In this document: one piece after another, positions 18,042-27,791 of the stretch
Position numbering within the stretch: position 1 is the first letter of the stretch
How the letters are laid out: every line of letters starts with the position of its first letter
From: Salmonella enterica subsp. enterica serovar Choleraesuis
GTDB lineage: Bacteria; Pseudomonadota; Gammaproteobacteria; Enterobacterales; Enterobacteriaceae
Length of the DNA stretch: 64,000 bases
Assembly: GCA_022846635.1 (NCBI GenBank)
Contig: AP025685.1
Span: 2,356,001-2,420,000 of the forward strand
Direction of reading: 5' to 3'
The notes under the pieces: model-generated
The model's database searches: none
What the model was told of the DNA's origin: nothing
The model's input: the letters and a program-made list of their open reading frames with translations, nothing else
Program-made: the position numbers and the translations under genes

Positions 18042-19094
18042 ATGGTATTTCGTGTAGCAAGTTCGCCTTACAGCCATAACCACCGTCAAACCGCGCGGAT
18101 TATGATGTTGGTTATTCTGGCCTGCCTGCCGGGTATTGCCACGCAACTGGCGTTTTTCGGCTGGGGTACTCTGATTCAACTCATCCTGGCCTCTGCCGCC
18201 GCGTTAGGCAGCGAAGCACTTGTGTTGCGCCTGCGTAAACGGCCTCTGGGTCCAATTCTGGGTGATAACTCGGCTCTACTTACCGGGATTTTGTTAGGGA
18301 TAAGCTTGCCTCCGCTGGCCCCCTGGTGGATGGTGGTGCTCGGCACCGTATTCGCGGTCATTATTGCCAAACAGCTCTATGGCGGTCTGGGCAATAACCC
18401 GTTTAACCCCGCGATGATCGGGTACGTGGTCTTGCTTATCTCTTTCCCGGTACAAATGACAAGCTGGATGCCATCCACCGAGCTGGCGGCCAGTCACGCA
18501 GGGCTAAGCGACGCTCTGAGCATTATTTTCACCGGCCATAACGCCGGCGGGCTGACGATGAGCTCAATGCGTATGGGCATCGACGGTATTAGCCAGGCCA
18601 CGCCGCTCGACACCTTTAAAACCGGCCAGCACGCGGGGAAATCTTCCGCTGAGCTGCTGGCGATGCCGGTTTATCACGGCGTTATCGCCGGTCTGGGCTG
18701 GCAGTGGGTAAACCTTGCCTATCTGGCTGGCGGCATATTGCTACTCTATAAGGGCGCGATTCGCTGGCATATTCCGGTAAGCTTTCTGGTGAGCCTGGCC
18801 GTGTGCGCCGGTCTGGGACAACTGCTGGCCCCGGAGCGCTGCGCGCCGCTGATGGTGCATCTGTTTTCCGGAGCAACCATGCTGGGGGCATTTTTTATTC
18901 TGACCGACCCGGTCACCGCCTCTACGACCAATAAAGGCCGCCTGCTGTTCGGCGCAATTGCCGGGCTGTTGGTCTGGCTGATTCGCACCTTTGGCGGGTA
19001 TCCGGACGGCGTGGCGTTTGCCGTACTGCTTGCGAATATTACCGTACCGCTGATTGACTACTACACCCGCCCGCGGGTATATGGCCACCGCTGA
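18042..19094 (+). CDS. rsxD: Electron transport complex subunit RsxD
   Basis: Polytopic inner-membrane subunit of 350 residues (E. coli 352). The flavinylation site, where FMN is linked to threonine, is the SGAT of [14 protein letters not shown]. Its ATG follows the rsxC stop without a gap. Sequence and gene order place it in the Rsx complex with no ambiguity. Confidence 0.95.
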   Translation: MVFRVASSPYSHNHRQTARIMMLVILACLPGIATQLAFFGWGTLIQLILASAAALGSEALVLRLRKRPLGPILGDNSALLTGILLGISLPPLAPWWMVVLGTVFAVIIAKQLYGGLGNNPFNPAMIGYVVLLISFPVQMTSWMPSTELAASHAGLSDALSIIFTGHNAGGLTMSSMRMGIDGISQATPLDTFKTGQHAGKSSAELLAMPVYHGVIAGLGWQWVNLAYLAGGILLLYKGAIRWHIPVSFLVSLAVCAGLGQLLAPERCAPLMVHLFSGATMLGAFFILTDPVTASTTNKGRLLFGAIAGLLVWLIRTFGGYPDGVAFAVLLANITVPLIDYYTRPRVYGHR

Positions 19095-19104
19095 GGATTT
19101 TTAG

Positions 19105-19734
19105 ATGCTAAAAACCATGCAAAAACATGGCGTAGTGCTCGCCCTCTTTGCGGCGCTAACTACCGGGCTGACGGCCGCCGTCAACGCGCTTACCAAGGAC
19201 ACCATCGACCAGCAGAGCGCCCGCCAGCAGCAGGCACTGTTTGACCAGGTATTCCCGGTAGAAAATTACGATAACCAACCGCTGGAACGCTGTATGGTGG
19301 TCAACGATCCTCAGCTTGGTAAAGGTTCGCATAATATCTGGCTGGCGACTAAAAATGGCGCACCAACCGGCGTGATTATGCAGGCTACCGCACCGGACGG
19401 TTATTCGGGAGCCATTCAGCTGCTGGTAGGCGCTGATTTTCACGGCAATATTCTTGGCGTGCGTGTGACGGAACATCACGAAACTCCGGGCCTGGGCGAT
19501 AAAATTGAACTGCGGGTCAGCCGCTGGATCACCGGCTTTGCCGGGCAGCAAATTCTCGGATCGGACGATCCTAAATGGGCGGTGAAAAAAGACGGCGGTC
19601 AATTTGACCAATTCACCGGAGCCACCATCACCCCGCGTGCGGTCGTTAACGCAGTAAAACGCGCCGGACTGGTAGCGGAAGGGCTTGAAAACCAGCTCGA
19701 CCAGTTGCCTTCATGTGGAGCAAGCCATGACTAA
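19105..19734 (+). CDS. rsxG: Electron transport complex subunit RsxG
   Basis: A 209-residue protein with one N-terminal membrane anchor and a periplasmic FMN-binding domain. The covalent FMN site is the Thr-Gly-Ala-Thr of [13 protein letters not shown]. It lies ten bases downstream of rsxD and overlaps rsxE by eight bases. Confidence 0.95.
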   Translation: MLKTMQKHGVVLALFAALTTGLTAAVNALTKDTIDQQSARQQQALFDQVFPVENYDNQPLERCMVVNDPQLGKGSHNIWLATKNGAPTGVIMQATAPDGYSGAIQLLVGADFHGNILGVRVTEHHETPGLGDKIELRVSRWITGFAGQQILGSDDPKWAVKKDGGQFDQFTGATITPRAVVNAVKRAGLVAEGLENQLDQLPSCGASHD

Positions 19735-20425
19735 GATTAGCAAGATCTTTACCGATGGGTTATGGACCAATAACTCAGCGCTGGTACAGCTGCTGGGGAT
19801 GTGTCCTCTGCTGGCGGTCACCTCCACTGCAACAAACGCCCTGGGGTTAGGGCTGGCCACCACGCTGGTTCTGACGCTGACCAACAGCGCAATTTCAGCT
19901 TTCCGCCGCTGGATGCCGCCTGCGGTGCGTATTCCCATTTACGTGATGATCATCGCCGCAGTGGTGAGCGCCGTGCAGATGCTGATCAACGCTTACGCCT
20001 TCGGACTTTATCAGTCACTGGGGATTTTTATTCCGCTTATCGTGACTAACTGCATCGTGGTGGGGCGCGCGGAAGCCTTCGCCGCTCAAAACGGCGTATT
20101 CCACTCGGCGCTGGATGGTATGGCTATCGGGCTGGGCGCGACCTGTGCGATGTTTGTTCTGGGCAGCCTGCGTGAAATCCTCGGTAACGGTACGCTATTC
20201 GACGGTGCCGATGCGCTGCTGGGCGGCTGGGCCAAAAGCCTGCGTATTGAGCTGTTTCATACCGATACTCCATTCCTGCTGGCAATCCTGCCCCCTGGCG
20301 CGTTTATTGGCCTTGGGTTTATGCTGGCAGGTAAATATCTGATTGATGAACGACGCAAGGCTCGCAAAGCGGCAGAGGCCGCAAATGCCGGGCCGGTCAA
20401 CGCAACGGACGCAACGACGCCATGA
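19727..20425 (+). CDS. rsxE: Electron transport complex subunit RsxE
   Basis: Polytopic inner-membrane subunit, homologous to RsxA. The 232 residues from ATG 19727 begin [20 protein letters not shown] (E. coli 231). Conserved motifs [12 protein letters not shown] and [14 protein letters not shown] are present. GGAG ten bases upstream supports this start rather than an in-frame ATG 42 bases earlier inside rsxG. It overlaps nth by four bases (ATGA). Confidence 0.94.
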   Translation: MTKISKIFTDGLWTNNSALVQLLGMCPLLAVTSTATNALGLGLATTLVLTLTNSAISAFRRWMPPAVRIPIYVMIIAAVVSAVQMLINAYAFGLYQSLGIFIPLIVTNCIVVGRAEAFAAQNGVFHSALDGMAIGLGATCAMFVLGSLREILGNGTLFDGADALLGGWAKSLRIELFHTDTPFLLAILPPGAFIGLGFMLAGKYLIDERRKARKAAEAANAGPVNATDATTP

Positions 20426-21057
20426 ATAAAGAGAAACGCCTGGAGATCCTGACCCGACTCAGGGACAACAATCCGCATCCCACCACCGAGCTGGATTACA
20501 GCTCGCCGTTTGAGCTGCTCATTGCGGTATTACTCTCGGCGCAGGCCACGGATAAAGGCGTTAATAAGGCCACCGCGCACCTGTTCCCCATCGCCCGGAC
20601 GCCAGCCGCCATGCTGGAGCTGGGCCTTGAAGGCGTGCGTGAACGGATTAAAACCATCGGGCTATTCAACAGCAAAGCGGAAAATGTGATTAAAACCTGC
20701 CGTATGCTGGTCGAGCTGCACAGCGGCGAAGTGCCAGAAGACCGGGCGGCGCTGGAAGCGCTGCCGGGCGTTGGCCGTAAAACCGCCAATGTGGTACTTA
20801 ACACCGCCTTTGGCTGGCCAACCATTGCCGTCGATACGCATATATTCCGGGTCTGTAATCGGACCAACTTTGCACCGGGTAAAAACGTCGAGCAAGTGGA
20901 AGAGAAGCTGCTCAAAGTAGTTCCGGCGGCGTTTAAAGTTGACTGCCATCACTGGCTGATTTTGCATGGCCGCTATACCTGTGTTGCCCGCAAACCTCGC
21001 TGCGGGGCCTGCATTATTGAAGACCTGTGCGAGTACCGCGAAAAAACCGAGATTTAA
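20422..21057 (+). CDS. nth: Endonuclease III
   Basis: DNA glycosylase/AP lyase removing oxidised pyrimidines. The 211 residues equal the E. coli length. The helix-hairpin-helix [13 protein letters not shown] carries the catalytic lysine (about 120), [11 protein letters not shown] the catalytic aspartate (about 138), and the 4Fe-4S cluster motif C-x6-C-x2-C-x5-C is seen at [17 protein letters not shown]. It is translationally coupled to rsxE, as in K-12. Confidence 0.97.
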   Translation: MNKEKRLEILTRLRDNNPHPTTELDYSSPFELLIAVLLSAQATDKGVNKATAHLFPIARTPAAMLELGLEGVRERIKTIGLFNSKAENVIKTCRMLVELHSGEVPEDRAALEALPGVGRKTANVVLNTAFGWPTIAVDTHIFRVCNRTNFAPGKNVEQVEEKLLKVVPAAFKVDCHHWLILHGRYTCVARKPRCGACIIEDLCEYREKTEI

Positions 21058-21130
21058 GCTTTTTTACATCCCACCGGTTGCACGCCCCCTGCCCGCCGCT
21101 ATGATATAGCCCGGGGTTGCTGGAGATTAT

Positions 21131-21496
21131 ATGCGTACTGCACGTCGTTATGCCTGGTTGTTACTGCTGCTGGCCGGTCTGGTTATTCTGACCTGTATGG
21201 CTCAGCGGCTGACGGCTATGCGCGTTTTGATGCCAGCAGTATCGACTGGCCAGCTTTCAGCCACCAGCCCAAACGCGGCTGACGAATCTCCGGTTACGCC
21301 TTGCGAACTCAGCAGTAAATCATTGATGGCAACACTTCCTGACTTGCCGGTAATGTTGCTTCCCGGCCTGCTGCTTATCCTGGCGTTGCTCTTTACTCTG
21401 ACTCCCGGCGAGCGGCGGCAGCGCGCTCGCGACCTGTTTCTCTCCGCCCCTCCCGGGCGACGGCGACATCTCCAGCTTTGCGTATTCCGTGAATAA
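21131..21496 (+). CDS. scsA: ScsA-like membrane protein of the copper-suppressor operon
   Basis: A 121-residue protein with hydrophobic segments at about 8-27 and 70-92, separated by a periplasmic loop with one Cys (TPCELSS), and ending in a basic tail with LQLCVFRE. I name it ScsA by its length, its membrane layout and its position as first gene before scsB, scsC and scsD; the sequence alone is a weak identifier. TGGAGATTAT gives the ribosome site, and TATGATATA near 21100 is a likely -10 element. It starts 74 bases after nth, so it is probably a separate transcription unit. Confidence 0.7.
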   Translation: MRTARRYAWLLLLLAGLVILTCMAQRLTAMRVLMPAVSTGQLSATSPNAADESPVTPCELSSKSLMATLPDLPVMLLPGLLLILALLFTLTPGERRQRARDLFLSAPPGRRRHLQLCVFRE

Positions 21497-21549
21497 AAAT
21501 CCGCGTGGTTAATCACCCCGCATTGGATTTTTAATTTACGGAGCAATTT

Positions 21550-23583
21550 ATGACTACATTATTGCGAGCGGGCCTGTGGTGCCTGCTCCTGTGGCTGCCT
21601 GCCCTGCAGGCGGCCGATAGCGGCTGGATAACGGCCCCGCATAACGACCATGCCAGCGTGCGTCTGCGCAGCCAGGAACTGCCTGGAAAACCGCTGCAAA
21701 TTCTGCTGGATATCCAGCTGGCTCCCGGCTGGAAAACCTACTGGCGCGCTCCCGGTGAAGGCGGCGTAGCACCGTCTATTCGCTGGAACTCCGGCGTCAA
21801 AGATGTGGCTATTCACTGGCCCGTTCCGGCACGTTTCGAAGTGGCCGGAATTGTGACCCAGGGATATCACGGTAATACCAACCTACCCATCACGCTGACG
21901 AGTACAGATTCCGGGCCATTAAGCGGCACGCTGACCTTATCAACCTGTAGTAATGTCTGCATTTTGACGGACTATCCCTTTACCCTGGACCGCCAGACGC
22001 CTCCGGGCCCAAATTTCGCTTTTGACTTTAGCAAGGCGATGGGGGCGGTTCCGGTCGCTCATGCCTTAACTGACCAGATAACTGCCAGCTACCGCGCCGG
22101 TGAAGTGACGATTGAGGCTTTCCGCCCCGAAGGCTGGCAGCACCCGGATGCCTTTTTTGAGCTACCCGATGGGGCGCTACCGGGCGAGCCGATAATAAAA
22201 GTGGCCGGTGAGCGCCTGACTATTCAGGTTCCCGCGCGTGACGAATGGGGCGACAACGCACCCGATCTGACCGGTAAGCCGATGATGTTGGTGCTCGCCG
22301 ATGGCGGTATCGCTCAGCAAGTGACATTGAAACCAGCCGCAGCAATCGGCTCCCAGCCTGTCAGCCAACCGGCCTGGTGGCAGATAGCGCTGCTGGCGCT
22401 GGCCGGTGGTTTTATTCTTAACCTGATGCCCTGCGTGTTACCCGTGCTTGGTTTCAAACTTGGTACCCTGCTCCAGGCTCGCGAGCGTAATCGCCAGGAG
22501 ATTCGTATCGAATTTCTGGCCTCTAGTTTCGGAATAGTGCTGGCATTCACGATGCTGGCATTGCTAATGACCGGGCTGCGGCTTTCCGGGCAGGCTCTCG
22601 GCTGGGGCATACAATTCCAAAACCCGTGGTTTATTGGCCTGCTGGTATTCATCAGCCTGCTATTTAGTGCCTCGCTATTTGGTCTGTATCACTTCCGGCT
22701 ACCGGTAAATCTGACGACCCGGATGGCGACGCATCAGAGTCGTGGTTTAAGCGGCCACGTGGTTCAAGGGATTTTCGCCACGCTACTGGCCACGCCTTGT
22801 TCAGCCCCCTTTTTAGGTACTGCGGTCGCCTGGGCGCTCGCGGCATCGCTCCCCGGTTTGTGGGCGGTGTTTATCGCACTGGGGATCGGGATGAGCCTGC
22901 CGTGGCTGCTGGTGGCCGTACGCCCGGAGATCGCGCTGCGATTACCTAAACCAGGCCGCTGGATGCTGGTAATGCGCACCATTTTGGGGTTGATGATGCT
23001 GGCATCTTGTTACTGGCTGCTCAGCCTGCTGACGATATTTATTGGCCTTAAAGCCACCGTTGCTCTCGGCGTGTTGATGGCGGTAACACTGCTGGTTGCC
23101 ATTTTCCGCAGTTTTGGCCGCGCAGCGGCGCTCAAAGCCACTTCCGCTGCCTTACTCTCTGCGGTGCTAATCACCGTTGTGTTAGCTCTGCGCCCGGATA
23201 GCGCATCCGGATTGCGCCAGGACAATATTGCCTGGCAGCCTCTTAGCGAACAGGCCATTAGCCAGGCGCTGGCCGCCAGGAAGCGGGTATTTATCGATGT
23301 TACCGCCGACTGGTGCGTTACCTGCAAGGCCAACAAGTTTAACGTCATACTGCAACCTGAAGTGCAGAAGGCACTGAGTGCTCCGGATGTGGTGGCTCTG
23401 CGCGGTGACTGGACGCGCCCCTCCGACGCCATCACCGCATTTCTGACCAGTCGTGGCCAGGCCGCGGTACCTTTTAATCAAATTTATGGCCCCGGCCAGC
23501 CCGACGGCGTGATTCTGTCGCCACTGCTTAACCGTAAAGATCTGCTCACCGCCCTCGAAAACGCTAAAGGAGTCCAGCCATGA
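21550..23583 (+). CDS. scsB: DsbD-like thiol reductant transporter ScsB
   Basis: A 677-residue inner-membrane protein moving reducing power from cytoplasmic thioredoxin to periplasmic partners. In order it has a signal peptide (about 1-21), a periplasmic N-domain with a Cys pair in LSTCSNVCILTDYP, a transmembrane DsbD core from about 276 with paired cysteines in NLMPCVLPVLGFKLG and LATPCSAPFLG, and a C-terminal thioredoxin domain with WCVTC (about 588-592). The Salmonella ScsB partner is ScsC, encoded next and overlapping by four bases. It is distinguished from DsbD by the larger N-domain and the scsCD neighbours. Confidence 0.9.
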   Translation: MTTLLRAGLWCLLLWLPALQAADSGWITAPHNDHASVRLRSQELPGKPLQILLDIQLAPGWKTYWRAPGEGGVAPSIRWNSGVKDVAIHWPVPARFEVAGIVTQGYHGNTNLPITLTSTDSGPLSGTLTLSTCSNVCILTDYPFTLDRQTPPGPNFAFDFSKAMGAVPVAHALTDQITASYRAGEVTIEAFRPEGWQHPDAFFELPDGALPGEPIIKVAGERLTIQVPARDEWGDNAPDLTGKPMMLVLADGGIAQQVTLKPAAAIGSQPVSQPAWWQIALLALAGGFILNLMPCVLPVLGFKLGTLLQARERNRQEIRIEFLASSFGIVLAFTMLALLMTGLRLSGQALGWGIQFQNPWFIGLLVFISLLFSASLFGLYHFRLPVNLTTRMATHQSRGLSGHVVQGIFATLLATPCSAPFLGTAVAWALAASLPGLWAVFIALGIGMSLPWLLVAVRPEIALRLPKPGRWMLVMRTILGLMMLASCYWLLSLLTIFIGLKATVALGVLMAVTLLVAIFRSFGRAAALKATSAALLSAVLITVVLALRPDSASGLRQDNIAWQPLSEQAISQALAARKRVFIDVTADWCVTCKANKFNVILQPEVQKALSAPDVVALRGDWTRPSDAITAFLTSRGQAAVPFNQIYGPGQPDGVILSPLLNRKDLLTALENAKGVQP

Positions 23584-24317
23584 AATTCGGTTATCTGATG
23601 CCATTAAGCGCGCTGCTCATAAGCCTTAGCGCCACCGCCGCCCAGCCAGCCCCCTTCACCCCTCAGCAGGAGCAGAGGATCCGCGAACTTATCCATGAAA
23701 CACTGGTTAAAAACCCGGCTATCCTGGCAGAAGCTGCCGACGCCATGGACCGCCAGGCTGAAACCCAGCGCAATGCTGAGCTGACACAGTTTATTGCGAA
23801 AAATCAGCACAGCCTGTTTAACGACCCGGACAGCCCGCGCCTCGGCGCTGCAAAGCCGCGACTGACGATTGTCAGCTTCACCGATTATAACTGCCCATAT
23901 TGCAAACAATTCGACCCGGTGCTGGAAAAGGTCGTCAGCCGCTACCCCGACGTCGCGCTGGTTATCAAGCTGCTGCCCTTTCGCTCAGAAAGCTCGCTAA
24001 GTTCTGCCCGGCTGGCGCTCACTCAATGGCGTCAGGATAAGAAACCATTCTGGGAATTACATCGTCTGCTAATGATGAAAAAGGGCTATCACGATGATGC
24101 CAGTATTCAGCGGGCTGCTGCCAAAGCCGGCGTGACCCACACGCAATCCGATGCTCACAGCATGGAAACGATTAAAGAGAACCTAAGACTGGCGGATGGA
24201 TTGGGCGTTCAGGGTACACCGGCAACGCTTATTGGGAATAATATGGTCCCTGGGGCAATTTCTGAGCAAGCTCTGAACGACGCTATTCGCCAGGCGCTGG
24301 CTGCGGAGAAATCATAA
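23580..24317 (+). CDS. scsC: Periplasmic thiol-disulfide protein ScsC, long form
   Basis: DsbA-superfamily protein with signal peptide (about 1-21), thioredoxin active site CPYC (about 105-108) in FTDYNCPYCKQFD, and the cis-proline loop GVQGTPATLIG. At 245 residues it is longer than Salmonella ScsC (about 207) because of a ~70-residue helical stretch before the thioredoxin fold (from FTPQQEQRIRELIHETL). That resembles the trimerisation stalk of Proteus mirabilis ScsC, so a trimeric disulfide isomerase is inferred. It overlaps scsB by four bases and abuts scsD. Confidence 0.88.
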   Translation: MKFGYLMPLSALLISLSATAAQPAPFTPQQEQRIRELIHETLVKNPAILAEAADAMDRQAETQRNAELTQFIAKNQHSLFNDPDSPRLGAAKPRLTIVSFTDYNCPYCKQFDPVLEKVVSRYPDVALVIKLLPFRSESSLSSARLALTQWRQDKKPFWELHRLLMMKKGYHDDASIQRAAAKAGVTHTQSDAHSMETIKENLRLADGLGVQGTPATLIGNNMVPGAISEQALNDAIRQALAAEKS

Positions 24318-24820
24318 TGAAATCTCTGGCCGGCCGCTGGGCCCGCGATTTACTGGTATTACTGATATTGCTGGGCGTCATTATGTGGGGCGTTGACCGT
24401 GTTAGAGCGCCCCATATGCCCGTTGACATCGGTTTACAACAGGGAGAAATCACCGGTCAACCCTCGCCTTCACTCATGGCGCTAAGCCAGGATAAACCTC
24501 TGCTGGTCTATTTCTGGGCCAGCTGGTGCGCGATTTGTAAGCTCACTACGCCCACGGTCGCCGCGCTGGCGGCCGATGGAATGAATGTGCACTCCGTTGC
24601 CCTTCGTTCCGGCGACGCCGCTCATCTGGAGAAAATGCTGGCAGCCCGCGGGCTGAAACTGCCGCTCAGCATCGATCCTGATGGGAAGCTGGCCGCCAGT
24701 TGGGGTGTTTCGGTTACGCCTACCTTTGTCGTTCTTTATCGCGGTGAGCTAGTCTCCAGCACTACCGGCTGGAGCAGCAGCCTGGGGCTTAAGGCCCGAA
24801 TGTGGATGGCACAGTTGTAA
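24317..24820 (+). CDS. scsD: Membrane-anchored thioredoxin-like protein ScsD
   Basis: TlpA/ResA-type thiol protein of 167 residues. It has an N-terminal membrane anchor (about 10-27) and a periplasmic thioredoxin fold with WCAIC (about 70-74) and the cis-proline motif VTPTFVV. It is the last gene of scsABCD; the start codon overlaps the scsC stop by one base. In Salmonella this operon confers copper tolerance and protection of periplasmic thiols. Confidence 0.88.
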   Translation: MKSLAGRWARDLLVLLILLGVIMWGVDRVRAPHMPVDIGLQQGEITGQPSPSLMALSQDKPLLVYFWASWCAICKLTTPTVAALAADGMNVHSVALRSGDAAHLEKMLAARGLKLPLSIDPDGKLAASWGVSVTPTFVVLYRGELVSSTTGWSSSLGLKARMWMAQL

Positions 24821-24827
24821 CAATTAG

Positions 24828-24856
24828 CACGGCGCCTTTTGGCGCCGTGTTTTTTT
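24828..24856 (+). terminator. Intrinsic terminator of the scs operon
   Basis: CACGGCGCC-TTTT-GGCGCCGTG followed by seven T residues, eight bases after the scsD stop. Confidence 0.92.
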
Positions 24857-25500
24857 CGCAATGCATAATTATTCATGAAGCGTTAAAGGTCATGAATGGC
24901 AGGATGATCCTTACAGTTCAAAGAGCTGCTTACACTGATTGATTTCTATTGAATTAAGCAACTCCATAATAGTGAAGTTTTATGCAATCTGACGCATGGG
25001 CCGTTTAGCAGAACATTTTTTTCCAGTTCAAAAAGCGATCTCCTTCAGAAAATTCCGCCACAATGTGAAGACGATCACCTTGATAACACGATGTTAATTT
25101 AGCCGCGGAATTACTGGCTTAACTCATTGTTATTTAAGCCTCGAAATAGCTATTACCAGTTCATTTACCTGACATGATTATTTTTTACACTGATTTTCAC
25201 TGCTTAGTAGTTAATAAAGCAGCATATACAACTGGCAAATGCCATTTATGGTCAAAAATAAGATAAATATTCGTCAATTGAACTTATCATAAAATTTAAC
25301 TCTGTATAACATTTGTTCTATTGAAGGATTATAGCGTCAGGCTTAAATGTAACAGGTTATTACAAAGCCCTTGCCTGAGGCCGCCGGATAGTGAACATTA
25401 CTTGCCGAACTTCCCTCCATATAACAAAAAAGTGCTTGTCGCCATCGGCAAGACGCTTAAACCTTCCCGCCGACGAGCGGGTCGTAACAAAGAGGTATAT
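24857..25500. other. Long AT-rich regulatory region upstream of dtpA
   Basis: No gene is supported in these 644 bases. It contains an inverted repeat (24871-24897), long AT-rich tracts, a TATAAC hexamer at 25305-25310 that could be a -10 element, and a CCCGC-CGACGA-GCGGG hairpin about 20 bases before the dtpA start. A promoter near 25305 would give a leader of roughly 185 bases. E. coli dtpA depends on OmpR, but I could not place an OmpR box with confidence. Confidence 0.5.
24871..24897. repeat. 8-bp inverted repeat upstream of dtpA
   Basis: ATTCATGA (24871-24878) and TCATGAAT (24890-24897) are exact reverse complements with 11 bases between them, just after the scs terminator. The size suits a dimeric regulator site; no known regulator is recognised. 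Confidence 0.4.
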
Positions 25501-27015
25501 GTGTCAACTGCAAACAAAAAACCAGCGGAAAGCGAAAGCATAAGTCTTAACGCTTTTAAACAACCGAGATCGTTCTACCTTATTTTCTCTATCGAGTTAT
25601 GGGAGCGCTTCGGTTATTACGGCCTGCAAGGCATTATGGCCGTTTACCTGGTTAAACAACTGGGTATGTCGGAAGCTGACTCAATCACACTGTTTTCTTC
25701 GTTCAGTGCGCTGGTCTATGGCCTGGTGGCTATTGGCGGCTGGCTGGGCGATAAAGTCCTGGGTACCAAACGCGTTATTCTGCTGGGCGCATTAGTGCTG
25801 GCAGTAGGTTACGGTCTGGTTTCATGGTCAGGTCACGATGCCGGTATCGTATACCTCGGGATGGCAACCATTGCCGTGGGTAATGGCCTGTTTAAGGCAA
25901 ACCCTTCTGCCCTGCTGTCCATGTGCTACGACAAAGATGACCCGCGTCTGGACGGGGCATTCACCATGTATTACATGTCCATCAACATCGGTTCGTTCTT
26001 CTCTATGCTGGCAACGCCATGGCTTGCGGCGAAGTTCGGCTGGAGCACCGCGTTTGCGCTGAGCTTTGTGGGCATGCTGATCACCGTGGTTAACTTCATA
26101 TTCTGCCGCAGCTGGGTTAAACAGTACGGTTCTAAACCTGACTTCCAGCCGGTACATATGGGTAAACTGCTGGCAACCCTGGTGGGTATCGTCGTGCTGG
26201 TTGCCATTGCGACCTGGCTGCTGCATAACCAGGAAATTGCACGTATTACTCTGGCTGTCGTTGCTCTGGCTATCGTTATCATCTTCGGTAAAGAAGCCTT
26301 TGCCATGCAGGGTGCCGCACGCCGTAAAATGATTGTTGCTTTTATCCTGATGCTGGAAGCGATTATCTTCTTCGTGCTGTACAGCCAGATGCCAACCTCA
26401 CTGAACTTCTTCGCGATTCGTAACGTTGAGCATTCAATTCTTGGTATCGCGTTTGAACCAGAACAGTTCCAGGCTCTGAACCCATTCTGGATTATGATTG
26501 GCAGCCCGATTCTGGCCGCTATCTATAACAAGATGGGTGACCGTCTGCCGATGCCACACAAATTTGCTATCGGTATGCTGCTGTGCTCCGTGGCTTTCCT
26601 GGTACTGCCGCTGGGGACTAAATTCGCATCTGACGCGGGTATCGTTTCCGTCAACTGGCTGATTCTGAGCTATGCGCTGCAGAGTATCGGTGAACTGATG
26701 ATTTCCGGTCTGGGTCTGGCGATGGTCGCTCAGCTGGTTCCTCAGCGCCTGATGGGCTTCATTATGGGTAGCTGGTTCCTGACTACCGCTGGCGCTGCGC
26801 TTATCGCCGGTAAAGTAGCCAACCTGATGGCGGTTCCGGAAAACGTGACCGACCCGCTGATGTCTCTGAATGTGTATGGCAGCGTGTTCCTGCAAATTGG
26901 TGTGGTGACTGCCATAATCGCAGTACTTATGCTGCTGACCGCGCCTAAGCTTAATCGTATGACCTTCGACGACGCGGCTGACGAAGCCAGCAACGCGCCA
27001 AAAGTTAACGCTTAA
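25501..27015 (+). CDS. dtpA: Dipeptide/tripeptide permease A (POT family)
   Basis: Proton-coupled di- and tripeptide importer of the inner membrane, 504 residues, with about 14 hydrophobic spans. The start is the GTG at 25501 (VSTANKKP..., matching E. coli MSTANQKP), preceded by AAAGAGGTATAT; an in-frame TTG 180 bases upstream has no family support. The POT signature ExxERFxYY is seen in [10 protein letters not shown]. Its own terminator follows. Confidence 0.95.
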   Translation: MSTANKKPAESESISLNAFKQPRSFYLIFSIELWERFGYYGLQGIMAVYLVKQLGMSEADSITLFSSFSALVYGLVAIGGWLGDKVLGTKRVILLGALVLAVGYGLVSWSGHDAGIVYLGMATIAVGNGLFKANPSALLSMCYDKDDPRLDGAFTMYYMSINIGSFFSMLATPWLAAKFGWSTAFALSFVGMLITVVNFIFCRSWVKQYGSKPDFQPVHMGKLLATLVGIVVLVAIATWLLHNQEIARITLAVVALAIVIIFGKEAFAMQGAARRKMIVAFILMLEAIIFFVLYSQMPTSLNFFAIRNVEHSILGIAFEPEQFQALNPFWIMIGSPILAAIYNKMGDRLPMPHKFAIGMLLCSVAFLVLPLGTKFASDAGIVSVNWLILSYALQSIGELMISGLGLAMVAQLVPQRLMGFIMGSWFLTTAGAALIAGKVANLMAVPENVTDPLMSLNVYGSVFLQIGVVTAIIAVLMLLTAPKLNRMTFDDAADEASNAPKVNA

Positions 27016-27031
27016 TCGCATTAGTTGTCAT

Positions 27032-27066
27032 AAAGCCGCCTGTACATCACAGGCGGCTTTTTTTTT
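27032..27066 (+). terminator. Intrinsic terminator of dtpA
   Basis: AAAGCCGCCTGT, loop ACATC, ACAGGCGGCTTT followed by a long T-run, 16 bases after the dtpA stop. Confidence 0.92.
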
Positions 27067-27118
27067 GCCTGTAGGAGCACTAACATTAGTTTTTCCAGCC
27101 CCCTACAAGGAGTAACTG

Positions 27119-27724
27119 ATGAAACTGTTTTACAAGGCAGGCGCCTGCTCGCTTTCACCTCATATCATTCTGCGTGAAACCGGGCGTGACTTCTCTCTGA
27201 CAGCAGTAGACCTGAAGACCAAACGCACTGAAAACGGCGACGACTTTCTGGCTATTAACCCTAAAGGCCAGGTCCCGGCACTGTTACTGGACGACGGCAC
27301 CCTGCTGACGGAAGGCGTGGCGATTGTGCAGTATCTGGCGGATTTGGTGCCAGACCGTCAGCTTCTGGCTCCGGTAGGCCGCCTGGTGCGCTATCACTCA
27401 CTGGAGTGGCTGAACTATATCGCCACCGAGTTGCATAAGAGCTTTGCGCCGCTGTTCACTCCAGGCAGCAGCGATGAAGCGAAGGCCTCCGCACGCCAGG
27501 TGCTGGAGAATCGCCTGCGTTGGGTTAACGCCGAACTGGAGGGCAAACAATGGCTGTCCGGCCTGCGTTTTTCCGTAGCAGACGCCTATTTATTTACCGT
27601 ACTGCGCTGGGCATATGGCGCAGGGCTTGATATGAGCGGTCTGGACAACCTGACGGCCTTTATGGAGAGAATGAAGGCCAGACCTTCAGTTTCCGCAGCG
27701 CTCGCGGCTGAGGGCCTCTCCTGA
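27119..27724 (+). CDS. gstA: Glutathione S-transferase, beta class
   Basis: A 201-residue cytosolic enzyme conjugating glutathione to electrophiles. The N-terminal thioredoxin-like domain has Cys10 in [11 protein letters not shown], typical of the bacterial beta class, and the glutathione-contact [14 protein letters not shown] and [13 protein letters not shown]. The C-terminal helical domain carries the N-capping box [15 protein letters not shown] lies seven bases before the ATG. The order dtpA-gstA-pdxY is as in K-12. Confidence 0.95.
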   Translation: MKLFYKAGACSLSPHIILRETGRDFSLTAVDLKTKRTENGDDFLAINPKGQVPALLLDDGTLLTEGVAIVQYLADLVPDRQLLAPVGRLVRYHSLEWLNYIATELHKSFAPLFTPGSSDEAKASARQVLENRLRWVNAELEGKQWLSGLRFSVADAYLFTVLRWAYGAGLDMSGLDNLTAFMERMKARPSVSAALAAEGLS

Positions 27725-27750
27725 GGGATTTCGGGGGATATCATTGAAAC

Positions 27751-27782
27751 CGACGCGGGCTTTTAGCCCGCGTCGCTATTTT
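27751..27782 (+). terminator. Terminator after gstA
   Basis: CGACGCGGGC-TTTTA-GCCCGCGTCG followed by CTATTTTG, between the convergent gstA and pdxY. Confidence 0.78.
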
Positions 27783-27791
27783 GAGGCCTTT

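Noticed and set aside
17128..18179. Long open frames in other phases and on the minus strand across the rsxC repeats (about 309, 320 and 230 codons)
   Set aside because: They arise because the 120-bp period keeps every frame open once one unit lacks stops. Their products are low-complexity repeats and the rsxC frame has clear family homology.
25321..25500. 60-residue N-terminal extension of DtpA from a TTG
   Set aside because: Not present in the family. The GTG at 25501 has a ribosome site and aligns with the E. coli start.
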